A stretch of DNA of 64,000 bases from an uncultured Peptostreptococcaceae bacterium (lineage in GTDB: Bacteria > Bacillota > Clostridia > Peptostreptococcales > Anaerovoracaceae). The position numbers were made by a program, and so were the translations under genes. The first letter of the stretch is position 1, and each line of letters opens with the position of its first letter. Below the pieces are notes generated by a model. It worked only from the letters and a program-made list of their open reading frames with translations, did no database searches and was not told the DNA's origin. This document shows, in pieces, positions 25,937 to 35,450 of the stretch. The stretch is from contig CAJOKT010000002.1 of assembly GCA_905235115.1 (NCBI GenBank), positions 1 through 64,000 of the forward strand. The letters are read 5' to 3'.

Positions 25937-27190
25937 ATGAGTTCCAGAAACAACGATTCAAAGGAAATGCGCTGCAGTTTTTGCGGGAGACCCAGAAGCG
26001 AAGTCAGGAAGCTGATCCTGGGACCCAGCGTAAACATCTGCGACGACTGCATAAGGACCTGCGTGGATATCCTTGAAGAGGGGGATGCGCAGAACAAGCC
26101 CGTAAAAGCTCCTGAGACTTTCCACAAGATCCCCACACCTGAAGAGATGACCGCTGCTCTTTCCCAGTACGTCATCGAACAGGATGAGGCCAAGAAAGCT
26201 CTTGCTGTTGCGGTATACAATCACTATAAGAGGATCAGGAACCTGGACATGGAAGGGGACGTGGAACTTCAGAAATCCAATATCGTTCTCATCGGACCCA
26301 CAGGATCCGGCAAAACGCTTCTTGCCCAGACCCTGGCCAAGGTACTTGACGTACCTTTTGCTATAGCGGACGCCACATCCCTGACTGAGGCAGGATATGT
26401 GGGCGAGGATGTGGAAAACATCCTGCTCAGACTTATCCAGGCAGCGGACTGGGATGTGGAAAAAGCCCAGAAGGGCATCATCTATGTGGACGAGATCGAT
26501 AAGATCGCAAGAAAGTCCGAAAACGTATCGATCACGAGAGACGTTTCCGGAGAGGGAGTGCAGCAGGCCCTCCTTAAGATCCTGGAGGGGACCGTCGCCA
26601 ACGTTCCGCCTCAGGGCGGCAGGAAACATCCTCAGCAGGAGTTCATTCCTGTGGACACCACCAACATCCTGTTCATCTGCGGAGGAGCCTTCGACGGACT
26701 GGACAAGATCATCCAGAGAAGGATGAACACCAAGGTCATGGGATTTAATTCAGCCGTGGCCAAGACCGGGGAGGACAACAAGGTGCTTCAGGAAGTGCAG
26801 CCTGAGGATCTCCTCAAGTTCGGACTGATACCTGAACTTATCGGAAGACTTCCCGTGGTGGTATCACTGGATCCCCTCTCGAAGGACGCCCTGATCAGGA
26901 TACTCACAGAACCTAAGAATGCCCTGGTCAGGCAGTATGAGACCCTGTTCAGGATGGACGGAGTGGAGCTTGAGATAACGGAAAAGGCTCTGGAGAGGAT
27001 AGCCGGGAAGGCGGCTGAGAGAAAGACGGGAGCCAGAGGCTTAAGATCCATCACCGAGAAGCTGATGACAGGCATAATGTATGAGATACCGTCAAACAAG
27101 GATATCAGAAAGGTCATCATCACCGAGGATACCGTGGACGGCGGACAGCCGGAGGTGATCCTTAAGAACGGAGAGACCCTGAGCGCTTAG
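25937..27190 (+). CDS. clpX: ATP-dependent Clp protease ATP-binding subunit ClpX
   Basis: AAA+ unfoldase, 417 residues. The N-terminal zinc-binding domain ([11 protein letters not shown] ... CDDCIRTC) is complete. Walker A is [15 protein letters not shown] and Walker B is [21 protein letters not shown] carries the ClpP-docking loop (usually IGF, here MGF), and GARGLRSI is the sensor 2 region. It forms the ClpXP protease with the upstream gene. Confidence 0.97.
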   Translation: MSSRNNDSKEMRCSFCGRPRSEVRKLILGPSVNICDDCIRTCVDILEEGDAQNKPVKAPETFHKIPTPEEMTAALSQYVIEQDEAKKALAVAVYNHYKRIRNLDMEGDVELQKSNIVLIGPTGSGKTLLAQTLAKVLDVPFAIADATSLTEAGYVGEDVENILLRLIQAADWDVEKAQKGIIYVDEIDKIARKSENVSITRDVSGEGVQQALLKILEGTVANVPPQGGRKHPQQEFIPVDTTNILFICGGAFDGLDKIIQRRMNTKVMGFNSAVAKTGEDNKVLQEVQPEDLLKFGLIPELIGRLPVVVSLDPLSKDALIRILTEPKNALVRQYETLFRMDGVELEITEKALERIAGKAAERKTGARGLRSITEKLMTGIMYEIPSNKDIRKVIITEDTVDGGQPEVILKNGETLSA

Positions 27191-27231
27191 ATGTTTTGCG
27201 CAAAAGATATTGATCAGTTAAGGAAAACGAA

Positions 27232-29544
27232 ATGACAGAGATAAACATGATGCCATGCATCCCCTTGAGAGGGCTCATAGCCTTTCCCGGGACCATCCTT
27301 CATTTTGACATAGGAAGGGAGAAATCGGTGAAGGCGCTTGAAGCGGCCATGAACGGAGACAAACTTCTTTTCTTATCGGCTCAGAAGGATGAAAACATTC
27401 TAATACCGCAGGCGAAGGACTTCTACGAGATCGGGACCGTGGTCCGGGTGAAGCAGATGCTTAAGATCCAGGGCGACGGGGTAAGAGTTCTGGTGGACGG
27501 GCTTTGCCGTGCAAAGATACAGACGGTGGTGTCAAACGATCCCTACTTCATGGTGGAAGTTCTGGAGCAGGAAGTGCCGGAGGCGGACTCCGAGGATCCG
27601 GAGATCCAGGCTCTCAAAAGACTTGCCCAGTACTCCTTCGATGAGTACGCGGATCTGACGGACATAAAACAGGAGATACCGGACATGGTGGACAACATCA
27701 AGGATCCGGGAGTTTTCTGCGATACCATCGCCCTCAACATCAACGTTAAGATCTCCGAGAAGCAGAAGGTGCTGGAGGCGCTGGATCCCAAGGAAAGACT
27801 GGGCATCTTAAACAGGATACTGGCTCAGGAAAATGAGATCCTCAGACTCGAGATCGACATAAACGAGAAGGTCCAGGACAGCATCAAAAAGAACCAGAAG
27901 GAGTATTTCCTCCACGAGCAGATGAAGGCTATCCAGGATGAACTGGGCTTCGGCGAGGAAGCTCAGGCTGAGGCATCCAGATGGATTGAAGCTCTGGACA
28001 AGATCGATCTTGAGGACAAGTACAAGGAAAAGGTGAAACTGGAGATCTCCAAATTCATCAAGATGGGCCAGAACTCCGCTGACGCTTCGGTGATCAGAAA
28101 CTACATCGAGACTATAATCGGGCTGCCCTGGAGCAATTCATCAAAGACCAATTCAGACCTGAAGAAGGCTGAGACCATACTGAACGAGGATCATTACGGC
28201 CTGGAAAAGGTCAAGGAGAGGATCCTCGAATATCTCGCGGTGGTCCACCTGAACAAGGCCCTGAAGGGCCCCATAATCTGTCTTGTGGGACCTCCGGGCG
28301 TAGGCAAAACATCCATAGCAAGGTCCATCGCCCGGGCCACGGGCAGGGAGTTCACCAGAATGTCCCTGGGCGGAGTGAGAGACGAAGCCGAGATCAGAGG
28401 TCACAGAAGGACCTACATCGGAGCCATACCCGGCAGGATCATCACCAATATCAAGGACTGCGGAGTGAACAACCCGGTGTTCCTCTTCGATGAGGTGGAC
28501 AAGATCGGGGCAGACTTCAAGGGAGATCCGGCGGACGCGCTTCTGGAAGTGCTGGATCCTGAACAGAACAAGGATTTCACGGACCACTTCCTGGATATCC
28601 CATTCGACCTTTCAAAAGTTATGTTCATCACCACCGCCAACACTACGGACACCATCCCAAGGCCTCTTCTGGATCGTATGGAAGTGATCCAGCTCTCAGG
28701 ATATACTGAGGACGAAAAGGTGAAGATCGCCGAGAATTATCTGGTAAAGAAACAGATGAAGGCCAACGGACTGAAGCCCGCTAACTTCAGCATATCCGAG
28801 AACGCTTTAAGGGACCTTATAAATTACTATACCAGAGAGTCCGGCGTGAGAAACCTGGAGAGGGAGATAGGAAACCTGTGCAGGAAGGTGGCCAGGAAGA
28901 TCGTTCAGAAGCAGGGAAAGTCCTTCAGGATCACATCCGGGAACTTAAACTCATATCTTGGAAAGAGGAGGTTCCACTTCGATCTGGCGGAGGGTCAGGC
29001 TGAGGTGGGCACCGTGACAGGCATGGCCTGGACTCAGGTGGGAGGGGAGACACTTACCATCGAGACTCAGGTGGTGCCGGGGTCAGGCAAGATACAGCTT
29101 ACCGGCCAGCTCGGCGACGTAATGCAGGAATCCGCACAGGCCGCCATCACATATATCAGGTCCATCGCAGGTGAATACCAGGTGGAGAAGGACTTCTACA
29201 AGACCATGGACATCCACGTTCATGTGCCTGAAGGCGCTGTTCCCAAGGACGGCCCGTCGGCAGGAGTGACAATGTTCACTTCCGTAATGTCCGCACTGAC
29301 CGGAACTCCTGTAAGGAAGGACGTGGCCATGACAGGGGAGATCACCTTGAGAGGAAAGGTGCTTCCCGTGGGAGGCATCAAGGAAAAGGTCCTTGCGGCA
29401 TACAGAGCAGGCATCAGGACCATACTGCTTCCCAAGGACAACTCCCCTGACGTGGACGATATCCCACAGACCATACGAAAGCAGATAGATTTCATTTATC
29501 TCACCCATGCCAGGGAGACCCTGGAGCATGCCTTTGACAAGTGA
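27232..29544 (+). CDS. lon: ATP-dependent protease Lon
   Basis: LonA, 770 residues, cytoplasmic. N-terminal substrate-binding domain begins MPCIPLRGLIAFPGTILHF; Walker A is GPPGVGKTSIARSIA; the protease catalytic dyad is Ser in PKDGPSAGVTMFTS and Lys in LPVGGIKEKVLAAYRAG. It follows clpX after 41 bases containing the perfect palindrome TTTTGCGCAAAA at 27194-27205. The lon-ysxC order is common in Bacillota. Confidence 0.97.
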   Translation: MTEINMMPCIPLRGLIAFPGTILHFDIGREKSVKALEAAMNGDKLLFLSAQKDENILIPQAKDFYEIGTVVRVKQMLKIQGDGVRVLVDGLCRAKIQTVVSNDPYFMVEVLEQEVPEADSEDPEIQALKRLAQYSFDEYADLTDIKQEIPDMVDNIKDPGVFCDTIALNINVKISEKQKVLEALDPKERLGILNRILAQENEILRLEIDINEKVQDSIKKNQKEYFLHEQMKAIQDELGFGEEAQAEASRWIEALDKIDLEDKYKEKVKLEISKFIKMGQNSADASVIRNYIETIIGLPWSNSSKTNSDLKKAETILNEDHYGLEKVKERILEYLAVVHLNKALKGPIICLVGPPGVGKTSIARSIARATGREFTRMSLGGVRDEAEIRGHRRTYIGAIPGRIITNIKDCGVNNPVFLFDEVDKIGADFKGDPADALLEVLDPEQNKDFTDHFLDIPFDLSKVMFITTANTTDTIPRPLLDRMEVIQLSGYTEDEKVKIAENYLVKKQMKANGLKPANFSISENALRDLINYYTRESGVRNLEREIGNLCRKVARKIVQKQGKSFRITSGNLNSYLGKRRFHFDLAEGQAEVGTVTGMAWTQVGGETLTIETQVVPGSGKIQLTGQLGDVMQESAQAAITYIRSIAGEYQVEKDFYKTMDIHVHVPEGAVPKDGPSAGVTMFTSVMSALTGTPVRKDVAMTGEITLRGKVLPVGGIKEKVLAAYRAGIRTILLPKDNSPDVDDIPQTIRKQIDFIYLTHARETLEHAFDK

Positions 29545-29545
29545 A

Positions 29546-30136
29546 ATGAGAATAACAAGATCAGAACTTGAGTGCGTAGCTGCGAAAAAGCAGCAGTACC
29601 CTGAACCGGATGTCCCCGAGATCGCCTTCGTGGGAAGGTCAAACGTGGGAAAAAGCTCTCTTTTGAACCTGATAACAGGCAGGAAGAGCCTGGCCAGAGT
29701 CTCGGGCAATCCGGGGAAGACACGCACCATAAACTTTTACAGGATCAATGATTCCTTCAGGATAGTGGACTTGCCCGGCTACGGCTATGCCAAGGCTGCG
29801 AAGAACGTCACCAGGGACTGGGGCAGGATGATGGAGGAATATTTTGAGACAAGGCCCAACTTAAGGACGGTGGTGCAGCTGGTCGACTGCAGGCATGAGC
29901 CCTCCGTCCAGGACAGGCAGATGTTCGAATATCTGAAGTATTACGAACTGGACAGGATCGTGGTGCTCACAAAGACGGACAAGATATCAAGATCCGAGCT
30001 TAACAAGAACACCGCTGTTATAAAGAGATCGCTTGAACTCGATGAACGCCACGTTATCGTACCCGTATCGGCTCTCAAGAGGACAGGGGAAGACCTGCTC
30101 TTAAGCGAGATCGGGAAGGTGCTGGAGGAAGAATGA
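29546..30136 (+). CDS. ysxC: ribosome biogenesis GTPase YsxC/EngB
   Basis: 196 residues, the normal length when started at ATG 29546 one base after the lon stop; an in-frame ATG at 29507 inside lon is less likely. P-loop GRSNVGKSSLLNLITG, switch II DLPGYGYAKA, and G4 motif VVLTKTDKI. It assists 50S subunit assembly. Confidence 0.94.
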   Translation: MRITRSELECVAAKKQQYPEPDVPEIAFVGRSNVGKSSLLNLITGRKSLARVSGNPGKTRTINFYRINDSFRIVDLPGYGYAKAAKNVTRDWGRMMEEYFETRPNLRTVVQLVDCRHEPSVQDRQMFEYLKYYELDRIVVLTKTDKISRSELNKNTAVIKRSLELDERHVIVPVSALKRTGEDLLLSEIGKVLEEE

Positions 30137-30489
30137 TGAACGGCTTTAGCCTGAGAAAACAGGTAAGAAGAATAAGGGCGATCCCGAAGATGCTTAGGGA
30201 CGGGAAGGTCCGCTGGACCAAAAAAGCCCTTGTGATCTTCGGAATCATCTATCTACTCCTCCCGGTGGATCTGATACCTCCGGTATTGTTCCCCGTGGGA
30301 TTCGTGGATGATCTTGTGCTTTGGGTCTACATAGTCGCTCATCTGGGAGACATCCTGGATCAGTACGACGATTATGACAAGGAAGGTGACCTTTCCGGTA
30401 AATACCGCAGAAAGGATCTTGTCGAAGACGTAAACTTCGACGTAAATGAAGATATTAATGAAGATGAGGAGAGCGGGCAATGGACGTAA
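30133..30489 (+). CDS. YkvA family (DUF1232) small membrane protein
   Basis: 118 residues. The DUF1232 core is clear: VIFGIIYLLLPVDLIPPVLFPVGFVDDL, a membrane hairpin with the L-x-P-x-D-L-I-P motif. An acidic C-terminal tail (VNFDVNEDINEDEESG) follows. Start and stop overlap ysxC and hpt. Function is unknown in the family. Confidence 0.85.
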   Translation: MMNGFSLRKQVRRIRAIPKMLRDGKVRWTKKALVIFGIIYLLLPVDLIPPVLFPVGFVDDLVLWVYIVAHLGDILDQYDDYDKEGDLSGKYRRKDLVEDVNFDVNEDINEDEESGQWT

Positions 30490-31004
30490 CAGTCGGAAGA
30501 GTTCTTTTCTCTGAAGAAGAGATCAGAAACAGAGCAAAAGATCTAGCTGAGAAGATCAACGAGGATTACAAGGGAGAATCTCTTTATCTGGTGGGGACGC
30601 TGAGGGGAGCCCTTATGTGGATGGCTGATCTCATGAAATTCATCACACTGGATACCGAGATCGATTTCATCGTTGCTTCCAGCTATCAGGGAACAGATTC
30701 AACAGGAGTGGTGACGGTGAAGAAGGACATCGAAGGTGACGTTACCGGAAAGAACGTCCTGATCATCGAAGACATCGTGGACACGGGCACGACGCTTTCC
30801 AAGCTTCTTGCATACTTCAAGGCCAGAGGAGCCAGGTCGGTGGAGATCTGTTCCATGCTCAGCAAACCTTCCAGACGCAAGGTGGACATCGATCCCAAGT
30901 ATAATGGGTTCGTCATCGACGATATGTTCGTAATAGGCTACGGCCTGGATTACGAGCAGAAATACCGTAATCTTCCCTTTGTGGGCGTCGCGGAGCTGAA
31001 ATAA
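30480..31004 (+). CDS. hpt: hypoxanthine phosphoribosyltransferase
   Basis: A type I phosphoribosyltransferase of 174 residues for purine salvage. The PRPP-binding motif is VLIIEDIVDTGTTLSKLL; SLYLVGTLRGALMWMADL and FVIGYGLDYEQKYRNLPFVG are the hypoxanthine-type signatures. It overlaps the YkvA-like gene by 10 bases. An uracil-type enzyme is excluded by the C-terminal GLDY...RNLP motif. Confidence 0.94.
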   Translation: MDVTVGRVLFSEEEIRNRAKDLAEKINEDYKGESLYLVGTLRGALMWMADLMKFITLDTEIDFIVASSYQGTDSTGVVTVKKDIEGDVTGKNVLIIEDIVDTGTTLSKLLAYFKARGARSVEICSMLSKPSRRKVDIDPKYNGFVIDDMFVIGYGLDYEQKYRNLPFVGVAELK

Positions 31005-31005
31005 C

Positions 31006-31815
31006 ATGGATACATTCAAGTGCAATTACCACATGCATTCATATTATTCCGACGGGGCATACAGCCCTGAGGCTCTCGCCAAAAAGTTCTGCGACGAGGA
31101 GTATGACATCATAGCCCTTACGGACCATGACGGGGTCGATGGTGTGAAGGAATTCCTTGAGAGCTGTCAGAAACTGGGCATAAAAGGTGTGACCGGGATC
31201 GAGTTCGGCACGGAACTGAAACTGGAGGGAAAGGAATATGAGCTTCATATTCTGGGATACGGTTTCGATCCGGATAATGAGGAACTTAATTCTGTCTGCT
31301 CAGGGCTCAGGGCCCTCAGGCACGAGAGGAATGAGAGATTGGTGGCCGCCCTTGACCGGCTGGGATTCGGGCTGGATCTCGACGAGCTGGAAAAGACATC
31401 CAAAGGCGGCTATGTTGGAAAACCGGACATCGCAAGGGAGCTGGTAAGGAAAGGCTTTTTGAGTGAGCCCAAGGAGGCTTTCACTGAAAAAGTATTCGAG
31501 CGCCCTGAGATCGCATCTATCAAAAAAGAAAGACTTCCCTCTGAGGATGCGATCAGACTGATTAGAGGAGCAGGAGGCACAGCCTTCCTGGCTCACCCGG
31601 CGAAGATCAGAGAAATTAAGGGAAAAAGAGGAAGCGAGGAGTTTTTCGAGGAATTTGAGAGGATACTCACCACTCTTATAAAAGCAGGCCTGAAGGGCCT
31701 GGAGTGCATTTATCCTGAACACACGGAAGAAGAGAAGTTCAGATTCATTCAGTATGCAGGCAAGTATCACCTGCACATCTCTTCCGGTACTGACTTTCAC
31801 GGAGACGACATGTAG
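31006..31815 (+). CDS. PHP domain phosphoesterase (TrpH/YciV-like)
   Basis: 269 residues with metal-binding motifs of the PHP superfamily: YHMHSYYSDGAYSP at the N-terminus, ALTDHDGVDGV, TGIEFGTEL, FLAHPAKI and the terminal SSGTDFHGDD. Such proteins hydrolyse 3',5'-nucleotide bisphosphates or short RNA 5' ends. The protein stops immediately after the last metal motif, somewhat shorter at the C-terminus than typical members. It starts 1 base after hpt. Confidence 0.87.
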   Translation: MDTFKCNYHMHSYYSDGAYSPEALAKKFCDEEYDIIALTDHDGVDGVKEFLESCQKLGIKGVTGIEFGTELKLEGKEYELHILGYGFDPDNEELNSVCSGLRALRHERNERLVAALDRLGFGLDLDELEKTSKGGYVGKPDIARELVRKGFLSEPKEAFTEKVFERPEIASIKKERLPSEDAIRLIRGAGGTAFLAHPAKIREIKGKRGSEEFFEEFERILTTLIKAGLKGLECIYPEHTEEEKFRFIQYAGKYHLHISSGTDFHGDDM

Positions 31816-31860
31816 AGATTTCTAACTAAAGATTACTTTTTTTAGGAGGTTGCAGGCAAG

Positions 31861-32409
31861 ATGATTTTTGATTTAAAAAAAGTAGTAGCGTCAGTCAGAA
31901 CAGATGATGAATTCAGAGAAGCACTGAGATCGGATGCGGAGGTCATTTTCCTCCAGAACACTTCCATCTCCAACGTGAAGGAACAGATAAGCCAGGCTCA
32001 TGAATACTATAAGACCGTATTCATCCACACGGACTTTATGGAAGGCATCGGCAAGGACAAGGCCGGTCTGGAGTACATAAAGAAGCTTGGCGCGGACGGC
32101 ATGCTCTCCACCAGGACCGGCATGATCCGTTACGGCAAGGATGCAGGACTTCTGACGGTACAGAGGTTCTTCATCGTGGATACACACTCAGTTGATACCG
32201 CCATCGATTCCATCAAGATCGGCAAGCCCGATTTCGTCGAGATCATGCCGGGCGTCATAGAAAAGACCATTACCAGGTTCACCCAGGCGGTGGATACGCC
32301 GGTCATCGCCGGCGGCCTCGTCGCGAAGACCGGCGAGGTGGACCGTGCGCTTGACGCAGGTGCGGTAGCAGTATCCACCGGGCAGAGCGCACTGTGGAAC
32401 TACAGATAA
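31861..32409 (+). CDS. glpP: glycerol-3-phosphate-responsive antiterminator GlpP
   Basis: 182 residues, normal GlpP length. The family pattern is visible: IFLQNTSISNVKEQ, VFIHTDFMEGIGKDKAGLEYI, ADGMLSTRTGMIR, VDTHSVDTAIDSI, PDFVEIMPGVI, and TPVIAGGLVAKTGEVDRALDAGAVAVSTG. In Bacillus it binds leader mRNA of glycerol genes when glycerol-3-phosphate is present. No glpF/K/D gene is in this window, so it must act in trans here. TAGGAGGT precedes the start. Confidence 0.9.
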   Translation: MIFDLKKVVASVRTDDEFREALRSDAEVIFLQNTSISNVKEQISQAHEYYKTVFIHTDFMEGIGKDKAGLEYIKKLGADGMLSTRTGMIRYGKDAGLLTVQRFFIVDTHSVDTAIDSIKIGKPDFVEIMPGVIEKTITRFTQAVDTPVIAGGLVAKTGEVDRALDAGAVAVSTGQSALWNYR

Positions 32410-32430
32410 GTTTTTTGCGGAGGTTGTTTA

Positions 32431-34080
32431 ATGAAGATCAAGTTTTGCGGAGCAACCATAGGAGTTACAGGGTCGTGCCATCTTATATCAACGGATAGAC
32501 ATATGGTGCTCCTGGACTGCGGCCAATTCCAGGGAAACAAGGAGATGGATGCGCTGAACTATGAAGAATTCCCCTTTGATCCGAAAGCAGTGGAATGCGT
32601 GATCCTGAGCCACGCTCACATCGATCATTGCGGCAGGCTGCCGCTTCTGGTGAAGAGAGGATTCAAGGGGAGCATCTACTGCACGGACGCTACAGCTGAT
32701 CTTCTGAGCGTAATGCTTCTGGACTCAGCCTACATTCACGAAAAGGACGCGGAGTGGCAGACCAAGAAGAATGCCCGTACTGCTAAGCCCGCTGTGGAGC
32801 CCCTTTACACTACAAAGGATGCTGAAGAGGCTTTGAAGCTGGTGAAGCCCATACTTTACGATCAGCTGGTGGAGATAAACGATGAGATGGAGATCGTTTT
32901 CAACGATGCGGGACATATTCTGGGATCTGCCATCACCGAGATCTGGGTGACGGAAGGGGACAACACTTCCAAGATCGTTTTCTCCGGAGACCTTGGTGTG
33001 AAGGACAGACCCATCCTGAGGGACCCCAAGAAGATCAAGAAGGCGGACTACCTCATCATGGAGTCTACCTACGGCAACAGACTTCATCCGGAAAATGCAA
33101 CGTCAATAGACAGACTCATCGAGATAACTCTGGATACGGTGAAGCGGGGCGGAAGCGTTATAATCCCCGCCTTTGCGGTAGGCCGTACCCAGGAGCTGAT
33201 CTATGAGTTCAACATGTTCTACGAGCATCATCCCGAGTATACTGAGGTCCTGGATAAGATCAACGTCTACATCGACAGCCCTATGGCCACCACTGCTACG
33301 GAGGTGTTCAGGAGAAACGCCCAGGTGTTCGATGATGAGACCAAGGAATACATTCTTTCCGGGGACAATCCTCTGGACTTCAAGAACCTGAAGTTCACCA
33401 GAAGCACCGAGGAATCCCAGGCTCTGAACACGGATAAGACTCCAAAGATCATCATAAGCGCATCGGGTATGTGTGATGCCGGCCGTATCAGGCACCATCT
33501 GAAGCACAATCTGTGGGATCCAAGAAACAGCATAGTTTTCGTGGGTTATCAGGCCGAAGGGACTCTCGGAAGAGCCATTCTTGACGGAGCAAAGGAAGTC
33601 AAGCTCTTCGGCGAGACGGTGCTGGTGAGAGCGGAGATCTACAATCTGGAAGGATTCTCCGGTCATGCTGACCAGGCGGGACTTCTTGACTGGCTCAGCG
33701 GTTTCCAGAAGATCCCCAGGAAGATATTCCTGGTTCACGGAGAGGAACAGTCCAAGATAGACTTCGCCAAGAAGGTCCAGGAGGACCTGGGGCTTTCCAC
33801 CACTCCCATATTCTCCAACTGCGAGTTCGAGCTTGAGACCGGCGAGATGATATCCGCCGACGAAGTGATCAGGGATGCCATCGTAGATAAGGAAGGTCTG
33901 GAAGCCATCAGGGCAAGGCTCAAGAACATAGAGAGCGGAGTCCAGAACATCCTGGCACAGACGGATCAGGCGGTCATCGCGGAGAACGTGACACCGGAGA
34001 AGCTGAAGGAGATCAACAACATCGTCCTTGAACTGGAGAAAGCTTCAATGAATCTTGGATCTGTCGTAACGAAACGCTGA
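32431..34080 (+). CDS. metallo-beta-lactamase fold RNA nuclease, beta-CASP family
   Basis: 549 residues. The zinc motif is ILSHAHIDHCGRLPLL, with FNDAGHILGSA and VFSGDLGVKDRPIL further on; the beta-CASP part has IPAFAVGRTQELIYEF, SASGMCDAGRIRHHL and the terminal histidine motifs GFSGHADQAGLLDWL and FLVHGEE. This is the YSH1/CPSF-like bacterial branch, distinct from RNase J1/J2. A C-terminal coiled segment (IRARLKNIESGVQNIL) is added. It lies 21 bases behind glpP and 12 before udk. Confidence 0.9.
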   Translation: MKIKFCGATIGVTGSCHLISTDRHMVLLDCGQFQGNKEMDALNYEEFPFDPKAVECVILSHAHIDHCGRLPLLVKRGFKGSIYCTDATADLLSVMLLDSAYIHEKDAEWQTKKNARTAKPAVEPLYTTKDAEEALKLVKPILYDQLVEINDEMEIVFNDAGHILGSAITEIWVTEGDNTSKIVFSGDLGVKDRPILRDPKKIKKADYLIMESTYGNRLHPENATSIDRLIEITLDTVKRGGSVIIPAFAVGRTQELIYEFNMFYEHHPEYTEVLDKINVYIDSPMATTATEVFRRNAQVFDDETKEYILSGDNPLDFKNLKFTRSTEESQALNTDKTPKIIISASGMCDAGRIRHHLKHNLWDPRNSIVFVGYQAEGTLGRAILDGAKEVKLFGETVLVRAEIYNLEGFSGHADQAGLLDWLSGFQKIPRKIFLVHGEEQSKIDFAKKVQEDLGLSTTPIFSNCEFELETGEMISADEVIRDAIVDKEGLEAIRARLKNIESGVQNILAQTDQAVIAENVTPEKLKEINNIVLELEKASMNLGSVVTKR

Positions 34081-34092
34081 AGGGAGACAGTT

Positions 34093-34710
34093 ATGAAGGA
34101 CGCTATCATCATAGGCATTGCCGGGGGCACAGGCTGCGGCAAGAGCACCATGATCAGGAAGATCAAGGACGAGTTCAACGAACAGATCTGCATCCTGAGC
34201 CACGATTTCTATTACAAGCAGCATAATGACATACCCTTCGAGGAGCGCAAAAAGATCAACTACGACCACCCCGACGCATTCGATACAGACATCATGATCG
34301 GACATATCAGGGAGCTCGCAAAGGGAAATGCTGTCGACAGACCGGTGTACGATTTCACCATCCACAACAGGATCGACGAGACCGTAAGGGTGGAGCCCGC
34401 CAGGGTCATCGTGGTGGAGGGGATCCTTATCTTCGAGAACAAGGAGCTCAGGGACCTTTGCGACATCAAGGTCTTCATCGACACCGACGCAGACGTGAGG
34501 ATCATCAGAAGGATATTAAGGGATGTGAACGAGAGAGGAAGGACTCTGGACAACATAGTTGAGCAGTATCTGACCACCGTAAAGCCCATGCATGACGAAT
34601 TCGTGGAGCCTTCCAAGAGGTACGCTGACATAATCGTGCCCGAGGGGGGATTCAACAAGGTTGCCCTTGAGATGCTCAACGAGAGGATCCACGCCCTTCT
34701 CCGGGACTAG
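34093..34710 (+). CDS. udk: uridine kinase
   Basis: 205 residues of the P-loop uridine/cytidine kinase family. P-loop GIAGGTGCGKSTMIRKI; SHDFYYKQHNDIPFEER and YDHPDAFDTDIM (substrate site); RPVYDFTIHNR; RRILRDVNERGRTLDNIVEQY (lid). It phosphorylates uridine or cytidine in pyrimidine salvage. A terminator follows. Confidence 0.94.
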   Translation: MKDAIIIGIAGGTGCGKSTMIRKIKDEFNEQICILSHDFYYKQHNDIPFEERKKINYDHPDAFDTDIMIGHIRELAKGNAVDRPVYDFTIHNRIDETVRVEPARVIVVEGILIFENKELRDLCDIKVFIDTDADVRIIRRILRDVNERGRTLDNIVEQYLTTVKPMHDEFVEPSKRYADIIVPEGGFNKVALEMLNERIHALLRD

Positions 34711-34730
34711 AGCAAAACATTGAGACTTGA

Positions 34731-34759
34731 AACTGCAGGAATTCAGCCTGCAGTTTTTT
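34731..34759 (+). terminator. Rho-independent terminator
   Basis: AACTGCAGG/CCTGCAGTT stem with a short AATTCAG loop and T-run. It ends the tig-to-udk housekeeping stretch. Confidence 0.88.
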
Positions 34760-34913
34760 GTTGTCGGGAAACAATGTTTTGAAAAAATGCTGATGTCCAG
34801 GGCGTAGTTGCCAAACTGGAAATAGCAGTTGCCGGAGCAAGAGACTAAAATATGCTGAACTGAATAATGACAATGTTTTACGGAAATCTGATGATCGGAG
34901 AAAGGGAGAGATT

Positions 34914-35318
34914 ATGAACGATTTTCAGCAGATGAGGGACAGGAGCTTTGTGCTCCCCCAGACGGTGTACCGTCAGGCTTTGTATGCCGTAAAGGACCTG
35001 GACAGGTTGAGAAAGAAACTGGAATACCTGAGAGGAGAGGCCTATGGTCTCAGCGGGCGGGACCTGTCTGAGATAGCGGGCAAGAGCGGATACGTGTCAG
35101 ACAGGATGGCTGACAAGGCAGTGGAGATCGCGTCCACCGAAGCCAGGATAAGAGCCATAGAGGAGGCTTTTAACTTTATTCCCTTCGAGTACAGGGAGGG
35201 CATCGAGGGAAAGCTGGTATACGACGTTCCCTACGATATGAAACACTGCATCAACACCTGGAAAAAGTACCAGCAGATGCTGATATTCCGGGTGGCGGAG
35301 AACCTGAGGCTTCTCTGA
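34914..35318 (+). CDS. unknown protein, phage-regulator-like helical architecture
   Basis: 134 residues, entirely helical and strongly charged. The N-terminal half (VYRQALYAVKDLDRLRKKLEYL) and the middle (DRMADKAVEIASTEARIRAIEEAF) look like the coiled region of phage late-gene activators of the ArpU/DUF1492 sort. The end (YDMKHCINTWKKYQQMLIFRVAENLRLL) would suit a helix-turn-helix recognition part. This is a resemblance only. AAAGGGAGAG precedes the ATG. It stands alone between the udk terminator and the pilus locus, so it may be a domesticated phage-type regulator, perhaps of the pilus genes. Confidence 0.55.
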   Translation: MNDFQQMRDRSFVLPQTVYRQALYAVKDLDRLRKKLEYLRGEAYGLSGRDLSEIAGKSGYVSDRMADKAVEIASTEARIRAIEEAFNFIPFEYREGIEGKLVYDVPYDMKHCINTWKKYQQMLIFRVAENLRLL

Positions 35319-35357
35319 AGTGTTTCTGAAAAAATGCAATCTATTTTTGAAAATGGG

Positions 35358-35386
35358 CTGAAAAGGATGTTTATACGTGATATTAT
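35358..35386 (+). promoter_or_regulatory. candidate promoter of the Tad pilus operon
   Basis: CTGAAA at 35358-35363 and TATTAT at 35381-35386 with 17-base spacing. It lies 40 bases after the preceding gene and 65 before the likely TadZ start. Confidence 0.4.
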
Positions 35387-35414
35387 GGTATCAGGTAAAA
35401 GAGCAAAGGAGAGA

Positions 35415-35444
35415 AACGCGGGCTTAGGGTCCGCGTTTTGTTTT
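35415..35444 (+). terminator. terminator-like hairpin in the pilus operon leader
   Basis: AACGCGG/CCGCGTT stem with 9-base loop, followed by TTTTGTTTT, only 7 bases before the ATG at 35451. It may be an attenuator of the pilus operon or a terminator of the preceding gene. Confidence 0.6.
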
Positions 35445-35450
35445 GAAGAT

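Noticed and set aside
25340..29544. CtsR or HrcA (CIRCE) operators in front of the protease genes
   Set aside because: I looked for the tandem heptad and the CIRCE inverted repeat before tig, clpX and lon and found neither.
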